This document shows positions 5,708-8,775 of a stretch of DNA of 8,775 nt, one piece after another. The notes under the pieces are model-generated. The model saw only the letters and a program-made list of their open reading frames with translations. It was not told where the DNA came from and made no database searches. The position numbers were made by a program, and so were the translations under genes. Each line of letters opens with the position of its first letter. Within the stretch, counting starts at the first letter, position 1. Source of the stretch: Caldifarciminota bacterium UBA3073 (GTDB lineage Bacteria; Hydrothermota; UBA3073); contig DFBT01000082.1 of assembly GCA_002366725.1 (NCBI GenBank), forward strand, positions 13,855 through 22,629. The letters are read 5' to 3'.

Positions 5708-6853
5708 TTTCCTATACGCTTTGAGTGTCTCCTCTGCACATCTCTGCCAGGTAAATTTTTTGGCGCGCTCAAGACCTTTTGCCGTCAGCGATTTTCTCAA
5801 CTCCTTGTCGTTCAAGATCTCTCTCGTCCTCTCGGTTATCCCCTCGACATCCGTGGGACTTACAAGAATTGCGGCATCACCCGCCACCTCGGGAAGGGCG
5901 GATGTGTTCGATGTGAGCACGGGACACCCACAGGCAAATGCCTCCAGGACGGGAAGACCAAAGCCCTCTATTATCGACACGAACAAAAGCAACTCCGCGC
6001 AGTTATACAGTATACAGAGGTCGGAAGCATTTACCACTTCCGCAAAGATAATGCCCTTCGCCGATGCTGCTACTTTAACAACATCCTTTGCCAAATTTTC
6101 CCTGTTCCCCACGATCACGAGTTGAAGCCCTCTCTCTTGCAGCTTGCAAAAGGACTCAACAACAGATGAGAGGTTCTTATTTGCACCCGTTCCCACACAC
6201 AATAAAAATCTGCCCTCTATATTGAATCTCTCTTCCAAATACTCCCGCAAGCTCCTTTTATCAGATAGAGGTTTAAACAACTCTGTATCAACACCCCCAT
6301 ATATAACTTCGATCTTATCGTCCTCAACTCCGAGGGTTCTGGTGAGGTCATCCTTCGTTGTTTTTGAGACCGCAATTATCCTTTTTACTCTCTTAATTCC
6401 CCTCAATTGGAGTCTGAAATCCTTCGTATTTCTCAAATAGACAGACCAGGCATCATCGAAATGGAGAGGTATCAAATCGTGCACGGTTACAACCGTATTC
6501 GGCGGTGGAAAAGCGGGAAGCACTATTTCCCTCGACGGTCCAAAAACCATTGGAATATGGAAAACATCGGTTTTAACCTTAAATCTCGGAAACTGCTGAA
6601 AGAACCAGTTGTGTCTCCGGTGTCTCGGCAGACCCACGACCTCGGGATTAAATGAGTCGAATCTTATATCCTGTCCATTTTCGATGGTCCCACCAACCGT
6701 TGAAACAGACTTTTTGACCTTTTTAAATGCATAGAAAACAATGCCGTCTCTTTTAATCTGCAATAGGTTCTTCACGAGATTATATGTGTAAATCCCTATA
6801 CCCGAGCGCAGTATCGGCGTCTGGAGCACCCTTATATCGATGCCGATCTTCAT
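5690..6853 (-). CDS. MtfB-like family 4 glycosyltransferase
   Basis: A 387-residue GT-B enzyme resembling the mannosyltransferase B-like branch of GT4. MKIGIDIRVLQTPILRSGIG (1-20) shows the 'giD.R.l.....GIGrY' opening of that branch, then IYTYNLVKNL. VVTVHDLIPLHF (121-132) is its hallmark 'HD..pl' strand. RIIAVSKTTKDDL (158-170) and IEVIYGGVD (181-189) mark the inter-domain region. LLCVGTGANKNLSSVVESF (217-235) matches the 'vGtl.pRKNl..ll.Af' donor-site motif with K226. IIEGFGLPVLEAFACG (294-309) holds the full E-x7-E pair (E296, E304), followed by CPVLTSNTSALPEVAGDAA. Known relatives transfer mannose or rhamnose into O-antigens, but the sugar here is unknown. The ATG at 6853 lies 7 bp after the stop of a relic reading frame. 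The C-terminal VTGSE and stop come from a short repeat. Confidence 0.93.
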   Translation of the reverse strand: MKIGIDIRVLQTPILRSGIGIYTYNLVKNLLQIKRDGIVFYAFKKVKKSVSTVGGTIENGQDIRFDSFNPEVVGLPRHRRHNWFFQQFPRFKVKTDVFHIPMVFGPSREIVLPAFPPPNTVVTVHDLIPLHFDDAWSVYLRNTKDFRLQLRGIKRVKRIIAVSKTTKDDLTRTLGVEDDKIEVIYGGVDTELFKPLSDKRSLREYLEERFNIEGRFLLCVGTGANKNLSSVVESFCKLQERGLQLVIVGNRENLAKDVVKVAASAKGIIFAEVVNASDLCILYNCAELLLFVSIIEGFGLPVLEAFACGCPVLTSNTSALPEVAGDAAILVSPTDVEGITERTREILNDKELRKSLTAKGLERAKKFTWQRCAEETLKAYRKVTGSE

Positions 6854-6860
6854 ATTAAAG

Positions 6861-6992
6861 TTACCGATCTCTAAGTATATCTATTACAAACCACGGGGTC
6901 TTGGATGCGGCGCCCCCGTACATAAATGCAGCTTGAAAATATTGGGGGAGAGAAACAATATCGAGGCAGCAAAAAATATGGCAGATCCATGT
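6861..6992 (-). pseudogene. Possible 3' remnant of a lost gene
   Basis: A 43-codon minus-strand frame opens just inside a heptamer array and ends in TAA seven bases before the next ATG, the spacing of a normal operon neighbour. Its second half (FMYGGAASKTPWFVIDILRD) has the composition of an ordinary globular protein end, and the frame has no start except an internal ATG at 6923. I cannot assign a family. It could be the tail of a gene deleted or cut off when the repeat array arose, or a chance frame in a 185-bp gap. The rest of the gap between the repeat and the GT4 gene holds nothing else I can name. Confidence 0.35.
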
Positions 6993-6993
6993 T

Positions 6994-7042
6994 TATTCAT
7001 AAGGCATCAGTCATTTGGCATTTGGTGTTAGGCATTAGTCAT
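6994..7042 (-). repeat. Heptamer array ATGNCYN overlapping the end of the GT2-GT9 gene
   Basis: Seven 7-bp units on the minus strand, five of them close to ATGCCTA/ATGACTA/ATGCCAA and two more divergent (ACACCAA, ATGAATA). The first unit contains the TGA stop codon of the GT2-GT9 gene, so the array starts exactly at the end of that gene. The relic reading frame begins on its other side. Confidence 0.75.
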
Positions 7043-8775
7043 TTTCCCTTTTCCCTTCTCTCCACCCACAGCACTTTTTCGTATACTTCTCTCGGTCTTA
7101 TCCCATTGATACATTTCCGCCTTTTTGAACAGTTTTTCGTATGACACGCCTCTCTACACCCGAATCTTCGTCTATCAGGTTCAAGGGTTATTATGCTTCC
7201 CCAGTAGGGCCTGGAGAAATTTGCATCTGTTCCGCCATATAAAATAATGCTTCTGGTTCCCACTCCACCCGAAAGATGGGCGGGGAAAGAATCCACACCA
7301 ATAAAGACCGCGGCGTTCCTCAAAAAATATGCGAGTTTTCCAAGGAGAAGCCCCCTGCAATCCATACAGCCTCTTACAAGTTCATCGTCCCCTGATCCAA
7401 CCTGATACACGGTAAATCCATCTTTAACCAACATCTTAACAAGATGGGGAAAATAATCCCAGTTTCTCGAATCATCGTGTGTTTGCGGATGTACAACTAT
7501 GTAATAACCCTCATTTATTGAAAATTCTTTCTCTTTTATACGGGGTCTTCCAATCTCTTCCCTTTTTAATCCGCAGGACTCCGCAAATAATTCTACAATA
7601 TTCTTACCCGTATCCTTATTTTTCATCAACTCTCCGTAGTTCAGTTGAAATCCGTAATATGGGGTGTATATCTCACCATATTCTTTCATCATTTTTTTTC
7701 TTCCCGGGAGTTCATCAAACTCCACAGCCCCATACGGGTCTTTATCGTCTTCCGGATAGAGAATGGTCCTTTCGATGTGTGGATTTCCTTCCAGTATGCC
7801 GAAGCATCTCTTTTTTGTCATAAAATCTATTCTCTTGTCCGGGTATTTCTTCTTCAAGCCATCTACAATACCTGTCATTCTGTACACATCTCCAAGACTC
7901 TGCGGCATAATTATGAGAACCTTATTTCTATCATATCCAGTAATTATCTTCGTGTTGTATTGAGTTCTAACATTCAGTGTCTCATTAGAAGAAAATAGTC
8001 TGAGGACTTCCTTATCTCCTCGTATTACATATCTTTTCTCCAACTCTCTTGCTCTAAGTGCCTCGAGTAGTTTTGGAAAGGCATTTAAAAAATTTCTCAA
8101 GAGGGAATAACTTCCCATTCTCAGACCGCCGATGATGTTTCTCGGTAACCACAGCCAGTGCGAGAGAAAAAGTCTATCGTCTGTTAGATCCTTCCACATA
8201 AAGAGCAGTCGGTTTTTCCCTATTACAGCATCTATTTTCCTTTGACTTAGAAGTCTCCCCGTGGTGGATTGATGATAATGATATACCACAGAATTCGGTT
8301 CATATATTATCTTCCAACCCCTCTTCCATGCCCTGTAGCAGAGGTCCATATCTTCACAGTAGAAGGGACTGAACATATCGTCAAATCCTCCGAGCGAAAG
8401 AAATTTTCTCCTGTTAACCGCCATGGCTCCACCCGTGGCATACAGAGAAAACACGGGGCGGGAGTACAACCTCTCCTTATTCATTTCGGGAAATTCAAGC
8501 TCAAACATACCCCTGCAAAACCTCGCCGTTGAAAAACCCTCATTTACATCATTGCCGTATCTGGGAAGTAAAACCCTCGGGCTAACCGCAAAAACATCGG
8601 GGTTCTCGAAATGTCCACACACGGGTGCCAAAAAATCCTCTGTTACCCTCATATCGTTGTTCAAAAAGAGAATGACATCTCCCGTGCTCACCTTTGCTCC
8701 CGTATTATTCGCAACGGCAAACCCCCTGTTTTTCTTCAATTCAATCAATTTAATAGAGGGATATTCTGCCTCTAT
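7039..8775 (-). CDS. Two-domain GT2-GT9 glycosyltransferase, N-terminus cut by right edge
   Basis: The frame stays open to the window edge (IEAEYPSIK precedes a TTG at 8748, which is not a start), so 578 residues are visible and the first GT2 strands are missing. The GT2 part resembles rhamnosyltransferase-type COG1216 enzymes: LIELKKNRGFAVANNTGA, the metal site FLNNDM (about 37-42), GGAMAVNRRKF, and the catalytic-base segment GGFDDMFSPFYCEDMDLCYR (about 129-148). After a linker (about 215-280) a second domain matches ADP-heptose:LPS heptosyltransferases (GT9). It has VLIIMPQSLGDVYRMTG (about 286-302, with the LGD aspartate), YYIVVHPQT (about 424-432), VFIGVDSFPAHLSGGVGT (about 490-507), and a Cys-rich end C-x3-C-x4-C-x5-C (about 540-555) like that of WaaF-type enzymes. 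One polypeptide could thus add two sugars in sequence. The stop codon lies in a heptamer array. Confidence 0.92.
   Translation of the reverse strand: MEAEYPSIKLIELKKNRGFAVANNTGAKVSTGDVILFLNNDMRVTEDFLAPVCGHFENPDVFAVSPRVLLPRYGNDVNEGFSTARFCRGMFELEFPEMNKERLYSRPVFSLYATGGAMAVNRRKFLSLGGFDDMFSPFYCEDMDLCYRAWKRGWKIIYEPNSVVYHYHQSTTGRLLSQRKIDAVIGKNRLLFMWKDLTDDRLFLSHWLWLPRNIIGGLRMGSYSLLRNFLNAFPKLLEALRARELEKRYVIRGDKEVLRLFSSNETLNVRTQYNTKIITGYDRNKVLIIMPQSLGDVYRMTGIVDGLKKKYPDKRIDFMTKKRCFGILEGNPHIERTILYPEDDKDPYGAVEFDELPGRKKMMKEYGEIYTPYYGFQLNYGELMKNKDTGKNIVELFAESCGLKREEIGRPRIKEKEFSINEGYYIVVHPQTHDDSRNWDYFPHLVKMLVKDGFTVYQVGSGDDELVRGCMDCRGLLLGKLAYFLRNAAVFIGVDSFPAHLSGGVGTRSIILYGGTDANFSRPYWGSIITLEPDRRRFGCREACHTKNCSKRRKCINGIRPREVYEKVLWVERREKGK

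Noticed and set aside
6874..6879. Promoter -10 box (TATACT, minus strand) before the MtfB-like gene
   Set aside because: It matches five of six bases of the consensus, but no -35 element lies at proper distance and the region is A/T-rich, so chance is likely.
6900..6960. Intrinsic terminator between the GT2-GT9 gene and the next GT4 gene
   Set aside because: Short complementary runs exist (acggggg with ccccgt; atattg with caatat) but the loops are long and no T-run follows a stable stem.

Overview
All recognisable genes in this 8.8 kb window lie on the minus strand. They form part of a surface-polysaccharide (O-antigen or capsule type) glycosyltransferase cluster, read from the right edge to the left. 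The heptosyltransferase-type (GT9) domain and the Wzy/WaaL-type membrane protein point to a diderm, LPS-bearing bacterium. Frequent ATA, AGA and AGG codons, poor Shine-Dalgarno sequences and unusual intergenic repeats fit an uncultured, possibly thermophilic lineage. I cannot name the organism, and the lineage is inference.

Layout in transcription order: a GT2-GT9 two-domain glycosyltransferase, cut at its N-terminus by the right edge (8775-7039); a short 7-bp-word repeat array and what looks like the 3' end of a decayed gene (7042-6861); an MtfB-like GT4 enzyme (6853-5690); a second GT4 enzyme (5661-4492); a 394-bp gene-free block made largely of short tandem repeats (4491-4098); a GT2 enzyme (4097-3198); a divergent GT4 enzyme (3155-2016); an O-antigen ligase/polymerase-like membrane protein (1946-528); and the first 149 codons of another GT4 enzyme running off the left edge (449-1). 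That last gene has no stop codon in the window and is covered by a misleading open frame on the plus strand.

The glycosyltransferases would build an oligosaccharide unit on a lipid carrier at the inner membrane. The multi-spanning protein would polymerise it or attach it to lipid A-core. No flippase (Wzx) or ABC exporter, chain-length regulator or nucleotide-sugar synthesis gene is visible here, so these should lie outside the window.

The most unusual content is non-coding. At six of the seven positions between consecutive intact or remnant genes, or at their very ends, there are tandem arrays of degenerate 7-bp or 8-bp words. Each array has its own word, with a fixed skeleton and a few variable positions. 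Three arrays supply the stop codon of the upstream gene, and two run right up to the ATG of the downstream gene. The 394-bp block carries five different arrays, including a 14-copy octamer array in which every substitution is confined to two of the eight positions. These arrays are described one by one below.
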